Translations under genes and position numbers: made by a program | Notes under the pieces: generated by a model | What the model was told of the DNA's origin: nothing | Databases searched by the model: none | Seen by the model: only the letters and a program-made list of their open reading frames with translations | Source: Collinsella sp. AF25-2LB | Lineage (GTDB): Bacteria > Actinomycetota > Coriobacteriia > Coriobacteriales > Coriobacteriaceae | Assembly (NCBI RefSeq): GCF_003458415.1 | Contig: NZ_QRUF01000022.1 | Coordinates: 1-31,977 of the forward strand | Direction: 5' to 3' | DNA: 31,977 nt | Shown: piece by piece, positions 8,157 to 15,221 of the stretch | Layout: every line of letters starts with the position of its first letter | How positions within the stretch are numbered: position 1 is the stretch's first letter

Positions 8157-8293
8157 TCTCGATCTGTAACATCTGGGCCGTAATAAGCCGGCTTAGTGTT
8201 ACAGATCGAGACAGTACGGTTCGATCCCAGCACTATGTCTCGATCTGTAACAGGTAGAGCTGGTTTTGCCGTCCAGATGTTACAGATCGAGAC
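8157..8293. repeat. Double hairpin repeat with TCTCGATCTGTAACA arms
   Basis: Two hairpins stand in tandem: arms 8157-8171 with 8197-8211, and 8237-8252 with 8278-8293. All four arms carry the same 15-16-nt sequence in alternating orientation, while loops (25 nt each) and the 25-nt spacer differ. There is no T run and no open frame. Confidence 0.88.
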
Positions 8294-8317
8294 AATTGAA
8301 GGCCCGGGTAGCTCAAG

Positions 8318-8350
8318 CCACCACAAAGGTGCCTGCCCCCTTTGTGGTGG
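8318..8350 (-). repeat. Hairpin repeat family A, copy 3 (inverted)
   Basis: CCACCACAAAGG (8318-8329) pairs with the complementary arm ending at 8350; the loop reads as GGGGCAGGCA on the minus strand, so this copy is inverted relative to the other two. Confidence 0.85.
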
Positions 8351-8366
8351 TCGCGCTGGCAACGGC

Positions 8367-8418
8367 GTTTCCCCAGATAAAACCTGCCAAAATAAACCTG
8401 TCACTTTTTGGTTGGTTT
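8367..8418 (-). repeat. Hairpin repeat family B (AACCTGCCAAAA), copy 1
   Basis: The element starts GTTTCCCCAGAT and contains imperfect arms AAACCTGCCAAAA and TTTTGGTTGGTTT around a CCTGTCA loop. It is inverted relative to the copies at 12930-12979 and 15017-15067. Its right end lies just upstream of the LacI-gene -10 box and so supplies the -35 region. Confidence 0.82.
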
Positions 8419-8420
8419 AG

Positions 8421-8431
8421 GATGCTACAAT
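8421..8431 (+). promoter_or_regulatory. Extended -10 promoter of the LacI-type gene
   Basis: TGCTACAAT (8423-8431) is a strong extended -10 box 36 bases before the ATG. No good -35 is visible; the upstream sequence is the end of a family B repeat. Confidence 0.6.
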
Positions 8432-8466
8432 CTGGCTTGTACTTGAAACGCATCAAAGGGGCCGCT

Positions 8467-9600
8467 ATGGCAAAGGTTAAAATCAGCGACGTCGCGCGCG
8501 AGGCCGGGGTTTCGCTTGGCACGGTTTCCAACGCGCTCAACCATCCCGAGAAGTTGCGCCCCGAGACCCTCAGGCTCATCAACGAGACCATCAATCGCCT
8601 GGGCTACCTGCCCAACCAAAGCGCTCGTCAGCTCGCGGGCGGCGCCACCAAGTCCTTTGGCCTGGTGCTCCCCCGTCTCGACCACGGCTTTTCGCTCCAA
8701 ATCGCCAGCGGCGCCCACAACGAGGCCCGCAAGCACGGCTACGATCTGCTCATCGCCAATGCCGATAACGACGATATTCTCGAGGATCATTACCTGCGCT
8801 ATTTTATGGGCACGCAGATGTCCGGCGTCATGGTTCAGCCCATGGCGTCCCCCGACTGGCACCCCGCTATGACCAAGATGCCCGTGCCGATCGTCTATCT
8901 GGACATCCATTGCTCCGAGCCCGGTTACTACGTGGCCGCCGACAACGAGGCACAGGGGCGTATTATCGCCGAGCTCGCCATCGCCCGCGGCGCACGCCAT
9001 ATCACCGTTGTGGGCCGAGCGGCATTTATGCAGCTCGGCCTGCGCGTCCTTGGCATCCACAAGGCACTTGCCCTGCATCCTGATATCAAAATTGAGGTCA
9101 TCGATGCCGGGGAGTGGAATACCGCAGCCGACGGCTACAGCATCGGTACCCAGATTGCCGAACGCCCTGCTGACGAGCGCCCCGATTTTGTCATCGGCCT
9201 GACCGACGTATTGGCCTCGGGCGTTATCTCGGCGCTGACCGACAAAGGCATTTCCGTCCCCGGCCAGGTCCGCGTGGCCGGCTGCGACGGCAACCCGCTC
9301 GCTTGGAGCGGATCGGTCCCGCTCACCACGGTAGCACCCCCAGGCTACGAGATTGGCCGCAAGGGCGTTCAGCTGCTCATGGAGCAGATCGAGGATAAGC
9401 CTGCCGCCAAGACCAAACGAGTCCGCATCGGCTCCGCCGCGCGCACCGTCACCACGGCCACGGCCGCCGAGGACATTAACCGTCAGGAGCTCGTGCGCCC
9501 CTTCTTGCTCGAACGTGTGAGCACCCAAAAGGCCGAGCAGCACCCGACGGGCCCATCCGCGGCCCCAATAACCGACATCAACCTGGGCGCCTACCTGTAA
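8467..9600 (+). CDS. LacI-family transcriptional regulator
   Basis: The product has 377 aa. The N-terminus MAKVKISDVAREAGVSLGTV is a standard LacI helix-turn-helix followed by the hinge helix region (NQSARQLAGG). A periplasmic-binding-protein-like sensor domain follows, with typical stretches VMVQPMAS, VGRAAF, GLTDVLASGV and VRVAGCDGN. The C-terminus is about 40 residues longer than usual, polar and probably disordered. The ATG at 8467 follows AAAGGGG and an extended -10 box. The gene ends with a strong terminator and has no sugar-catabolic neighbour, so its target and sugar ligand cannot be inferred; a global role or targets elsewhere are possible. Confidence 0.93.
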   Translation: MAKVKISDVAREAGVSLGTVSNALNHPEKLRPETLRLINETINRLGYLPNQSARQLAGGATKSFGLVLPRLDHGFSLQIASGAHNEARKHGYDLLIANADNDDILEDHYLRYFMGTQMSGVMVQPMASPDWHPAMTKMPVPIVYLDIHCSEPGYYVAADNEAQGRIIAELAIARGARHITVVGRAAFMQLGLRVLGIHKALALHPDIKIEVIDAGEWNTAADGYSIGTQIAERPADERPDFVIGLTDVLASGVISALTDKGISVPGQVRVAGCDGNPLAWSGSVPLTTVAPPGYEIGRKGVQLLMEQIEDKPAAKTKRVRIGSAARTVTTATAAEDINRQELVRPFLLERVSTQKAEQHPTGPSAAPITDINLGAYL

Positions 9601-9603
9601 CAA

Positions 9604-9641
9604 AAAACGCCGCAACGGGAACAGTCCCGCTGCGGCGTTTT
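9604..9641 (+). terminator. Rho-independent terminator of the LacI-type gene
   Basis: Arms 9604-9620 and 9625-9641 form a stem of about 16 bp with one mismatch and an ACAG loop, flanked by A and T runs, starting four bases after the stop. Confidence 0.9.
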
Positions 9642-9813
9642 GCTGGCCCCATGTTCCCTCCCCGTTTAGCCGGACCTGCGGCTACGGATATTTATGGAAT
9701 GTAATCCATTTTTCATTAACTCTTTTGTTAAAATAGATTCAATTCCATATTTTTAGATATTTCCTATAAGTATTGATTTTGCTCCAGTTTTTTCTCGCCA
9801 AGAAAGGGGTTTC

Positions 9814-11019
9814 ATGAATCTGATTGATCGCAAACAGTACCTCGACTGGCTCATTTCGTGGAAAGACTCGCACGTCATCAAGGTCGTTTCGGGCGTGCGA
9901 AGGTCCGGCAAATCAAAGCTATTCGAAATCTACCGTAGCTACCTGCGCGATCATGGAATCACAGGCGACCAGGTTATATCCCTCAACTTTGAAGACCTGG
10001 AGTTCGAGTCGCTTACGTCGTATAGAGCACTCTACGACTACATTTCCGCCAGACTCGTCCCCGATAAGATGAACTACGTTTTTCTGGACGAGATACAGCA
10101 CGTCGAGCATTTCGAAAAAGCCGTCGACAGTCTTTTTATCAAGGACAATGTCGACCTCTACATAACCGGTTCCAACGCTTATCTGCTCTCGAGCGAGCTG
10201 GCAACTTTGCTCTCCGGCCGCTACGTAGAGCTCAAGATACTGCCCCTATCCTTTAAAGAGTTTTGCTCGGCAAAAACCAATGACGGAAAGGCTCCCGCGC
10301 AGTTGTTTGACGAGTACATCACCCGGGGCTCTTTTCCCTTTATCGCCGAGACGGGTATTCAGGGACCCCAGGCGCGCGATTATCTTATGAGCCTCTACGA
10401 TACCATCGTCATACGCGACGTTATCGAACGCCTGAAGGTCTCGGACGTCCCGACCCTGCGCGATATCACCAAGTTCCTACTCCATAGCATTGGAAACCGG
10501 ATCTCGATTAAAAAAATCTCCGACACGCTCTCGTCCAACGGCAACAAAACCGACCAGAAAACCGTAGCCAAGTACCTCAAAGGCTTAACAGACAGCCTTG
10601 TGTTGTACTTTGCTCCGCGCTATAACGTGCGCGGTCGGCAGCTTCTTTCAACAAACGGCAAATACTACGCCGTTGACCTTGGACTTAGAGGCGCTCTCGT
10701 CAAAACCCAAAGCAGCGATATCGGTCATATCCTCGAAAATGTTGTTTATCTCGAGCTCCTACGCCGTGGATACGACGTCTACGTGGGCGATATCGACGGC
10801 GGGGAAATCGATTTTGTTGCCCTAAACTCAGACGAGACAGCCTATTTTCAGGTTTCAGCCACAACGCTCGACGAAACTACCCTCAATCGAGAGTTGGCCC
10901 CCTTTAAGAAAGTCCGAGACAACTACCCCAAGACGCTTCTTACGCTCGACACGCTGTTTGCGGACGCGAACTACGAAGGAGTCCGCAAGCGCAACGTGAT
11001 CGACTGGCTCCTGGAGTAA
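9814..11019 (+). CDS. AAA-type ATPase with DUF4143 domain
   Basis: The product has 401 aa. The N-terminal AAA domain has Walker A GVRRSGKSKL (about 27-36) and Walker B YVFLDEIQHV (about 88-97), with the TGSNAYLLSSELATLLSGRY sensor stretch typical of this family. The C-terminal half is the DUF4143 region, ending in a nuclease-like core (GGEIDFVAL and YFQVS) that resembles PD-(D/E)xK folds, though glutamine stands where the last lysine-bearing motif would be. The family is widespread, often mobile, and of unknown role. The ATG at 9814 has AGAAAGGGG upstream. The gene is less GC-rich than its neighbours and follows an AT-rich gap (about 9690-9800), suggesting acquisition by transfer. It is a single-gene unit. 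Confidence 0.88.
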   Translation: MNLIDRKQYLDWLISWKDSHVIKVVSGVRRSGKSKLFEIYRSYLRDHGITGDQVISLNFEDLEFESLTSYRALYDYISARLVPDKMNYVFLDEIQHVEHFEKAVDSLFIKDNVDLYITGSNAYLLSSELATLLSGRYVELKILPLSFKEFCSAKTNDGKAPAQLFDEYITRGSFPFIAETGIQGPQARDYLMSLYDTIVIRDVIERLKVSDVPTLRDITKFLLHSIGNRISIKKISDTLSSNGNKTDQKTVAKYLKGLTDSLVLYFAPRYNVRGRQLLSTNGKYYAVDLGLRGALVKTQSSDIGHILENVVYLELLRRGYDVYVGDIDGGEIDFVALNSDETAYFQVSATTLDETTLNRELAPFKKVRDNYPKTLLTLDTLFADANYEGVRKRNVIDWLLE

Positions 11020-11086
11020 CTTGTAACGTCATAACCCTCCGCCAGCTCCTTACCAAGGCCGCAGCCCCAGTCGCCTAAAGCACAAT

Positions 11087-11133
11087 GCCCCTCTTATCGG
11101 CCAAAACAGCAATCTTGGCGTGATAAGAGGGGC
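11087..11133. repeat. Inverted repeat GCCCCTCTTATC with inner stem
   Basis: A perfect 12-bp inverted repeat (11087-11098 with 11122-11133) encloses a second short stem (GCCAA with TTGGC). It lies between the convergent DUF4143 and HAD genes. There is no T run, so it is either a factor-assisted terminator or another dispersed repeat. Confidence 0.6.
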
Positions 11134-11220
11134 TGACTGCGTCAGCGCCTCCACGCAGGCGCCGTTGCCGCCACCGTCCTGCGAGCTCGGGCGCGGGACA
11201 TGGCGACTCGCGTGCAAACG

Positions 11221-11871
11221 CTAGCGCACGGCCTTGACTGCCGCCGCCAGGTCGAACAACGTATCGAGCACGGCCTCGCAGCCATCCACCACGTCCTGCG
11301 GCAGCGGCACGATATCGGGGACGGCAAAGACATGGCAGCCGGCCGTAATGCCCGAGACGCAGCCGTTGCGAGAATCCTCGACCACGGCGCACTCCTCGGG
11401 AGCAAAGCCCGAGCGCTCGCAGGCAAGCAGATACATCTCGGGGTCGGGCTTGCCGTGCACGACGTCCTCGCCGCAGGTCACCGTTTCAAACTTGTCAAAA
11501 AGACCAACCATCTTAAGGTTGCGCTCGGCCGTAACGAGGCGCGACGACGTCGCCAGGCCCACGTGATAGCCCGCAGCCAGCAGCTCGTCTATGCACTCGG
11601 CGGCGCCGGCCTTAAGTTCCAGTTCGGTCTTGACCATCTCGTCGCGAATCTCCTTGTGGCGACGATAGGTCGCCTCGGTGGTTTCATGGCTGCCGTAATG
11701 CTTATCAAGGATGTCCATAACATCGGGCAGCGTGCGGCCGATAAACTGATGGATCAGCGCTTCATCAATCGCGACCCCCAGCTCAGCAGCGCCCGCTTTC
11801 CATGCCTTGACGCCCAAACGCTCGGTATCGACCAGCGTTCCGTCCATGTCAAAAATAACAGCCTTGATCAT
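11221..11871 (-). CDS. HAD-superfamily phosphatase (beta-phosphoglucomutase-like)
   Basis: The product has 216 aa. It begins MIKAVIFDMDGTLVDTE, the HAD motif I with the nucleophile Asp8 and acid/base Asp10. Motif II is LATSSR, motif III is the lysine in GKPDPEMYL, and motif IV is VVEDSRNG with two acidic residues. The cap domain between motifs I and II is of the helical C1 type found in beta-phosphoglucomutase and phosphoglycolate phosphatase. Substrate cannot be chosen from sequence; sugar phosphates are most likely. The ATG at 11871 follows GAGGGG; an open frame extends to 11952 but lacks a ribosome binding site. The gene is divergent from the LarE-type gene across an AT-rich gap. Confidence 0.92.
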   Translation of the reverse strand: MIKAVIFDMDGTLVDTERLGVKAWKAGAAELGVAIDEALIHQFIGRTLPDVMDILDKHYGSHETTEATYRRHKEIRDEMVKTELELKAGAAECIDELLAAGYHVGLATSSRLVTAERNLKMVGLFDKFETVTCGEDVVHGKPDPEMYLLACERSGFAPEECAVVEDSRNGCVSGITAGCHVFAVPDIVPLPQDVVDGCEAVLDTLFDLAAAVKAVR

Positions 11872-12038
11872 ATCGGTCCCCTCACCGGATTGCATTACTG
11901 CCACTCTACCGCACTTTACAAACTTGTATATAACGTATATAGCATATTGCACTTTCGTTACATAGATAGAAGTCTTATGGCAAGTAACGCATTAGGATTA
12001 TAGTTTTCGATCGAGTACTCAACGATAAGGATCGTTTC
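11872..12038. promoter_or_regulatory. AT-rich divergent promoter region, HAD gene / larE
   Basis: This 167-base gap serves both divergent genes. It contains the palindrome-like TATATAACGTATATA near 11926-11940, a likely -10/operator region for the HAD gene. A short frame ATG-GCA...TAG (11976-12002, eight codons) precedes larE but has a poor ribosome binding site, so I do not call it a leader peptide. Confidence 0.4.
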
Positions 12039-12917
12039 ATGATTTTAGACACCACGGCACCCGCAGAGGAGCTTCAAGACAAGCTATCGGCGCTCGAACA
12101 GCTGCTTTTGGCATACGGGCGCGTGGCTATCGGGTTTTCCGGCGGCGTTGACAGCAGCTTTTTGGCCGCCGTATGCGCCCGCATCATGCCTACCAACACC
12201 CTCCTCGTCCATCTCACCACGCCGCTCATCGGCACGCCCGAGCAGGCTTCGTTTGAGCGGGCGGTTGACGGGCAGGCCGATGAGGGGCCGCATTTTAAGC
12301 TCCCCGTGCTCAACCTCTCGGTCGATCAGCTGCAGCTCCCCCAGGTAGCCTGCAACGACGCCAACCGCTGCTACCACTGCAAGCGCGCCGGCTTTACCGC
12401 CATCGTCAACCATGCCAAGTCGCTGGGCTTTCCCACCGTCATCGACGGCAGCAACGCAAGCGACCGCGGCGACTACCGCCCCGGCATGCGCGCCGCCCAG
12501 GAGCTCGGCGTGCGCTCGCCGCTTATGGAGGTCGGCTTTACCAAGGACGAGGAGCGCGAGCTGCTACGCGCCTGGGGCTACCCCGTTTGGAACCTGCCGG
12601 CGGGAGCCTGTCTTGCCACGCGCGTCCCCACGGGCGAGAAGCTTACGCGCGAGAAAGTCGGTTTAATCCGCGCCTGCGAGGATTACCTGCACGATCTTGA
12701 CCTGGCACAGGTACGCGCGCGCCTGATCGGCGGCTGCATGCATATCGAGGCCGCACCCGCAGATGTCGCCAAGATTTCCACCCTCGGCGGTGCCGCCGTC
12801 GACGACAAGGGCAAGACCCCGCTGCCCGCCGTTGTCGAGTCCGCGCTGCGCGAGCTGGGCTGCGACCATATCTCCCCCGAGGTCACCCCCTACATCCACG
12901 GCAACATGAACCTTTAA
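12039..12917 (+). CDS. larE: LarE-type ATP-dependent sacrificial sulfur transferase
   Basis: The product has 292 aa. It belongs to the PP-loop ATPases, with SGGVDSS at 34-40. LarE adenylates the nickel-pincer cofactor precursor and donates sulfur. The motif NRCYHCK (Cys111, Cys114) and PAGACLATR (Cys191) give three cysteines. In LarE of Lactobacillus a single cysteine at the position of Cys191 is sacrificed, whereas three-cysteine LarE proteins are reported to carry a [4Fe-4S] cluster and pass on sulfide. I infer the second type here. The neighbouring larB, larC and larA genes are absent from the window, so the partners must be elsewhere or the role differs. The start has AAGGATC before ATG 12039. 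Confidence 0.87.
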   Translation: MILDTTAPAEELQDKLSALEQLLLAYGRVAIGFSGGVDSSFLAAVCARIMPTNTLLVHLTTPLIGTPEQASFERAVDGQADEGPHFKLPVLNLSVDQLQLPQVACNDANRCYHCKRAGFTAIVNHAKSLGFPTVIDGSNASDRGDYRPGMRAAQELGVRSPLMEVGFTKDEERELLRAWGYPVWNLPAGACLATRVPTGEKLTREKVGLIRACEDYLHDLDLAQVRARLIGGCMHIEAAPADVAKISTLGGAAVDDKGKTPLPAVVESALRELGCDHISPEVTPYIHGNMNL

Positions 12918-12929
12918 GTTACGCCGTTT

Positions 12930-12979
12930 AACCTATCAAAAGAGGACAGGTTTATTTTGGCAGGTTTTATCTGGGGAAA
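12930..12979 (+). repeat. Hairpin repeat family B, copy 2
   Basis: AACCTATCAAAA and TTTTGGCAGGTT surround GAGGACAGG, followed by the conserved TATCTGGGGAAA tail. It differs from copy 3 (15017-15067) at four positions in the first 50 and has the same orientation. Confidence 0.88.
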
Positions 12980-12994
12980 TATCGCGGAGCCACC

Positions 12995-13037
12995 GCCTCT
13001 CTAGTATCCATCTAACTTCGAGAGACACTAGAGAGGC
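12995..13037. repeat. Inverted repeat with CTCTCTAGT arms downstream of the AlbA/GHKL gene
   Basis: GCCTCTCTAGT (12995-13005) pairs perfectly with 13027-13037 over a 21-nt loop. The arms resemble the TTAGAGAGA sites upstream of the same gene. No T run follows on either strand. Confidence 0.65.
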
Positions 13038-13050
13038 AACTCGGCTGCAT

Positions 13051-14751
13051 CTACCTCTTCCGATAGCGGCGGTTGCGGCTCGTCGATGAACCCATTACTT
13101 CAATGAGTCCTTTATCCGCCATTTTTGGCAGATGGTAACGGACGGACGAAATCTTGACCCCCGATGCAACCGCTATTTCTCGCGCCGTCATATCCATTCC
13201 GGCGCTGAGAGCCTCCAGGATCCTATCCGCCGTCGAAGCTGACGATTCTCTGCTCATATCGATAATTTCAAACGCGTCTTTGCCACATTTTGACAGGACA
13301 TGTTTATCGACAAGGTCCCCGCAGATCAGGCGAATGTCATCCGAATCCCACTTCAAAGCCTCTCGTATTTTTTGAACATCGCATACGCACCCATGCTCCC
13401 GCATAAACATGAGTAATGTTTCCTCGCGATGCGTCAGTTCGGTGTCCACATGGCCCTGAATCCACATGCGGTTTTCAGCAAGCTCCGCCCCGTGCCGGGA
13501 AAGCAGCACCGTAAACGAATCGGCCTTAACGATAAATTTCGGCCTGCCAAGCGAACGAGACTCCATCTCGCGAATCATAGCCGGGATGCCAGATCCCTGA
13601 CTTTCCGCAACAGCCCCCTCAGCATGCTCTAACGGCGTCGCCCCCATCAGACTCATGAGCTTTGGGTTTCGGCAGCGCGATTCCCCGTCCGCAAGATTGT
13701 CCACCGTCTTTCCGCCCCAAAGCCCGCCGGGGTTTTTGATCTCTATTCTGTCTGGGTAGATATCGACGCTCACGGCCTGCCCCACAAACATGGGCGAATA
13801 CTCTCGATGGATGCAGGCATTCGCCAAGGCCTCGCGCAAAACCTCCTGGGGTACTTCCCAATCTTCCCTTCTACCAGCGCCTCGCACTATCGCCGCTTTG
13901 CGCAAGTTTCGTCCGATCGCAGCGAGGGCATCTTCGATGCAAGCCGGAATCGGGCCATCGCACAACTGGCGGTCAATAAACCGGGGTTGCCCAGGAGCAG
14001 ATTTTTCCACATCGGAATGAACGGCGACATCGATCATCAGCTTGGGATAGAACTGCTGGGGGTAAATTCCCGCCGACAGAAGCCCCGCGAGCTTCACATC
14101 CCCATCCTTTGTAGTGATATTGAGTCTGGCCAGCTGCTTTTCCAGCGTATCGGCCCCGCGCAAAACGCGCGGGGTCTGCAGCCGGCGATTTGCGATAATG
14201 GACCGCACGACATCCGGATCCAAATCCTCGACTGTTGCCTCCGAAACCACCGTACCGTCTGCATCACTCGGAAGCAACGCACTCTGTAGCTCATATAGCT
14301 CAGCGGGCGACATCTTGATATCTTTATCATCCACGCGCTTGTAGCTACCGTTCTGCACGCCGCGCGCGCCGATATAGCATGGCTTCGCTTTGAGCTCAAG
14401 TTCAAAGATGCGCACCAGAAGTACCTGGAGCCCGTCGACCTCGCCTCGATCAAGCTCATACCGCGGCGCATGGGTCACCACCGCCGCTGAGCCTCCGTCT
14501 CCGATACCCGAAACAAACTGGTCGCGCACCCTGTCGATAGCAAAGTTGGCAGAAGGAACAAATCCTTCGGCTTCGTTCAGGCCCAAAATAATGAGCCCGC
14601 CCGCAGTGTTCGCAAAAGCACTCACTGTCTCCCATACGTCTGCACTCAATTTATTCGTGCAGGCTTTAACTTCTACCGATGCGTCATCGGTCCCCCGCCT
14701 GCGAAGGCGCTCAACGATAAGGCCAAGAGGTTCATCCAACAGCATTGGCAT
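13051..14751 (-). CDS. AlbA_2 / GHKL-ATPase / winged-helix putative regulator
   Basis: The product has 566 aa. Residues about 8-150 form a Schlafen-type AlbA_2 domain (ASVEVKACTN, SAFANTAGGLIILGLNE), a presumed nucleic-acid-binding module. Residues about 300-400 form an HATPase_c_4 region: an N-box-like REALANACIHREY and the G-box-like IEIKNPGGLWGG and GSGIPAM. Two winged-helix-like segments follow, at about 430-490 and 505-560 (TAREIAVASGVKISSVRYHLPKMADKGL). Proteins of this architecture are annotated as ATP-dependent helicase-like or transcriptional regulators, but their biochemistry is poorly known. The ATG at 14751 has only a weak ribosome binding site (GAGACGGA), which overlaps the first TTAGAGAGA-type site. 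Autoregulation by its own winged helix is the simplest reading. Confidence 0.87.
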   Translation of the reverse strand: MPMLLDEPLGLIVERLRRRGTDDASVEVKACTNKLSADVWETVSAFANTAGGLIILGLNEAEGFVPSANFAIDRVRDQFVSGIGDGGSAAVVTHAPRYELDRGEVDGLQVLLVRIFELELKAKPCYIGARGVQNGSYKRVDDKDIKMSPAELYELQSALLPSDADGTVVSEATVEDLDPDVVRSIIANRRLQTPRVLRGADTLEKQLARLNITTKDGDVKLAGLLSAGIYPQQFYPKLMIDVAVHSDVEKSAPGQPRFIDRQLCDGPIPACIEDALAAIGRNLRKAAIVRGAGRREDWEVPQEVLREALANACIHREYSPMFVGQAVSVDIYPDRIEIKNPGGLWGGKTVDNLADGESRCRNPKLMSLMGATPLEHAEGAVAESQGSGIPAMIREMESRSLGRPKFIVKADSFTVLLSRHGAELAENRMWIQGHVDTELTHREETLLMFMREHGCVCDVQKIREALKWDSDDIRLICGDLVDKHVLSKCGKDAFEIIDMSRESSASTADRILEALSAGMDMTAREIAVASGVKISSVRYHLPKMADKGLIEVMGSSTSRNRRYRKR

Positions 14752-14754
14752 TCC

Positions 14755-14928
14755 GTCTCTCTAAAACAATAGATTTATCTCTCTAAAGCTTAGTATATCT
14801 CTCTAACTTTAGAGAGATGAGCACCTTCTTTTAGAGAGATATTTAGAGAGATGTATCGAATTCACTGCTAGATTGCCCAATGTTATCTCTTTAACTGACT
14901 TTCTCTTTATAGAGACATTTAGAGAGAC
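14755..14928. promoter_or_regulatory. Array of seven TTAGAGAGA sites upstream of the AlbA/GHKL gene
   Basis: Exact TTAGAGAGA cores occur on the plus strand in 14809-14818, 14831-14840, 14843-14852 and 14919-14928, and on the minus strand in 14755-14764, 14777-14786 and 14797-14806. The sites at 14797-14806 and 14809-14818 form a perfect 22-bp palindrome. Spacings of 20-22 and 12 bases dominate. A TATACT -10 box on the minus strand (14797-14792) overlaps one site. Looser copies follow at 14885-14894 and beyond. Confidence 0.8.
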
Positions 14929-15016
14929 GAGCGCGACCTCTCTACTCATGGGTTCTTCTCTTTAAAGTGCACACATCCTAACCGTGCCCTAAGTTGCGGT
15001 GAAATAGCTCACGATT

Positions 15017-15067
15017 AACCTACCAAAAAGGGACAGGCTTATTTTGGCAGGTTTTATCTGGGGAAAC
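15017..15067 (+). repeat. Hairpin repeat family B, copy 3
   Basis: AACCTACCAAAA and TTTTGGCAGGTT surround AGGGACAGG and are followed by TATCTGGGGAAA. It is in direct orientation to copy 2, with the AlbA/GHKL gene and its operator array between them. Confidence 0.88.
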
Positions 15068-15221
15068 GCCGACTGATTCCATGTACACAACCGCCGCAGC
15101 TCCATATGAGGCAAATGAATCAGTAACGTCTATCCCAAATCTTGAGTATTTGTTCGACAGAACGGCCCCTGCCGGCTCCTGCTAGACTGGTAGATTCCCA
15201 ACCGTCCATCCAGGAGCCGCA

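Larger units (their letters stand above)
7926..8466. other. glmS-lacI intergenic region, mostly repeats
   Basis: This 541-base gap holds no gene. From left to right it carries the glmS leader and promoter, a three-half-site element, a family A hairpin (8079-8131), a double hairpin repeat (8157-8293), an inverted family A hairpin (8318-8350), a family B hairpin (8367-8418) and the promoter of the LacI-type gene. It is the most repeat-dense spot of the window. Confidence 0.8.
14752..15221. other. 470-base gap: operator array, family B repeat, nuclease leader
   Basis: No gene is supported here. The gap holds the TTAGAGAGA array (14755-14928), looser CTCTTTA-like copies up to about 14966, a family B hairpin repeat (15017-15067) and the upstream region of the nuclease gene. 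In the last part, ACTGATTC and GAATCAGT (15072-15079, 15117-15124) form an 8-bp inverted repeat, and TGCTAGACT at 15180-15188 is a possible extended -10 box for the nuclease. Confidence 0.65.

Noticed and set aside
5997..8183. 728-aa open frame on the plus strand opposite glmS
   Set aside because: It is antisense to an unmistakable glmS, rich in Gly, Asp and Val as expected from the mirror of GC-rich codons, and runs through a terminator and repeats.
8157..8293. CRISPR array
   Set aside because: The repeated arms alternate in orientation and form hairpins; there are only four units and no cas genes.
11976..12002. Eight-codon leader peptide before larE
   Set aside because: The ribosome binding site is poor and there is no run of regulatory codons or attenuator hairpin.
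15151..15166. SOS box at GTTCGACAGAAC upstream of the nuclease
   Set aside because: The half-sites are in the reverse order of the GAAC-N4-GTTC LexA box of Gram-positive bacteria.
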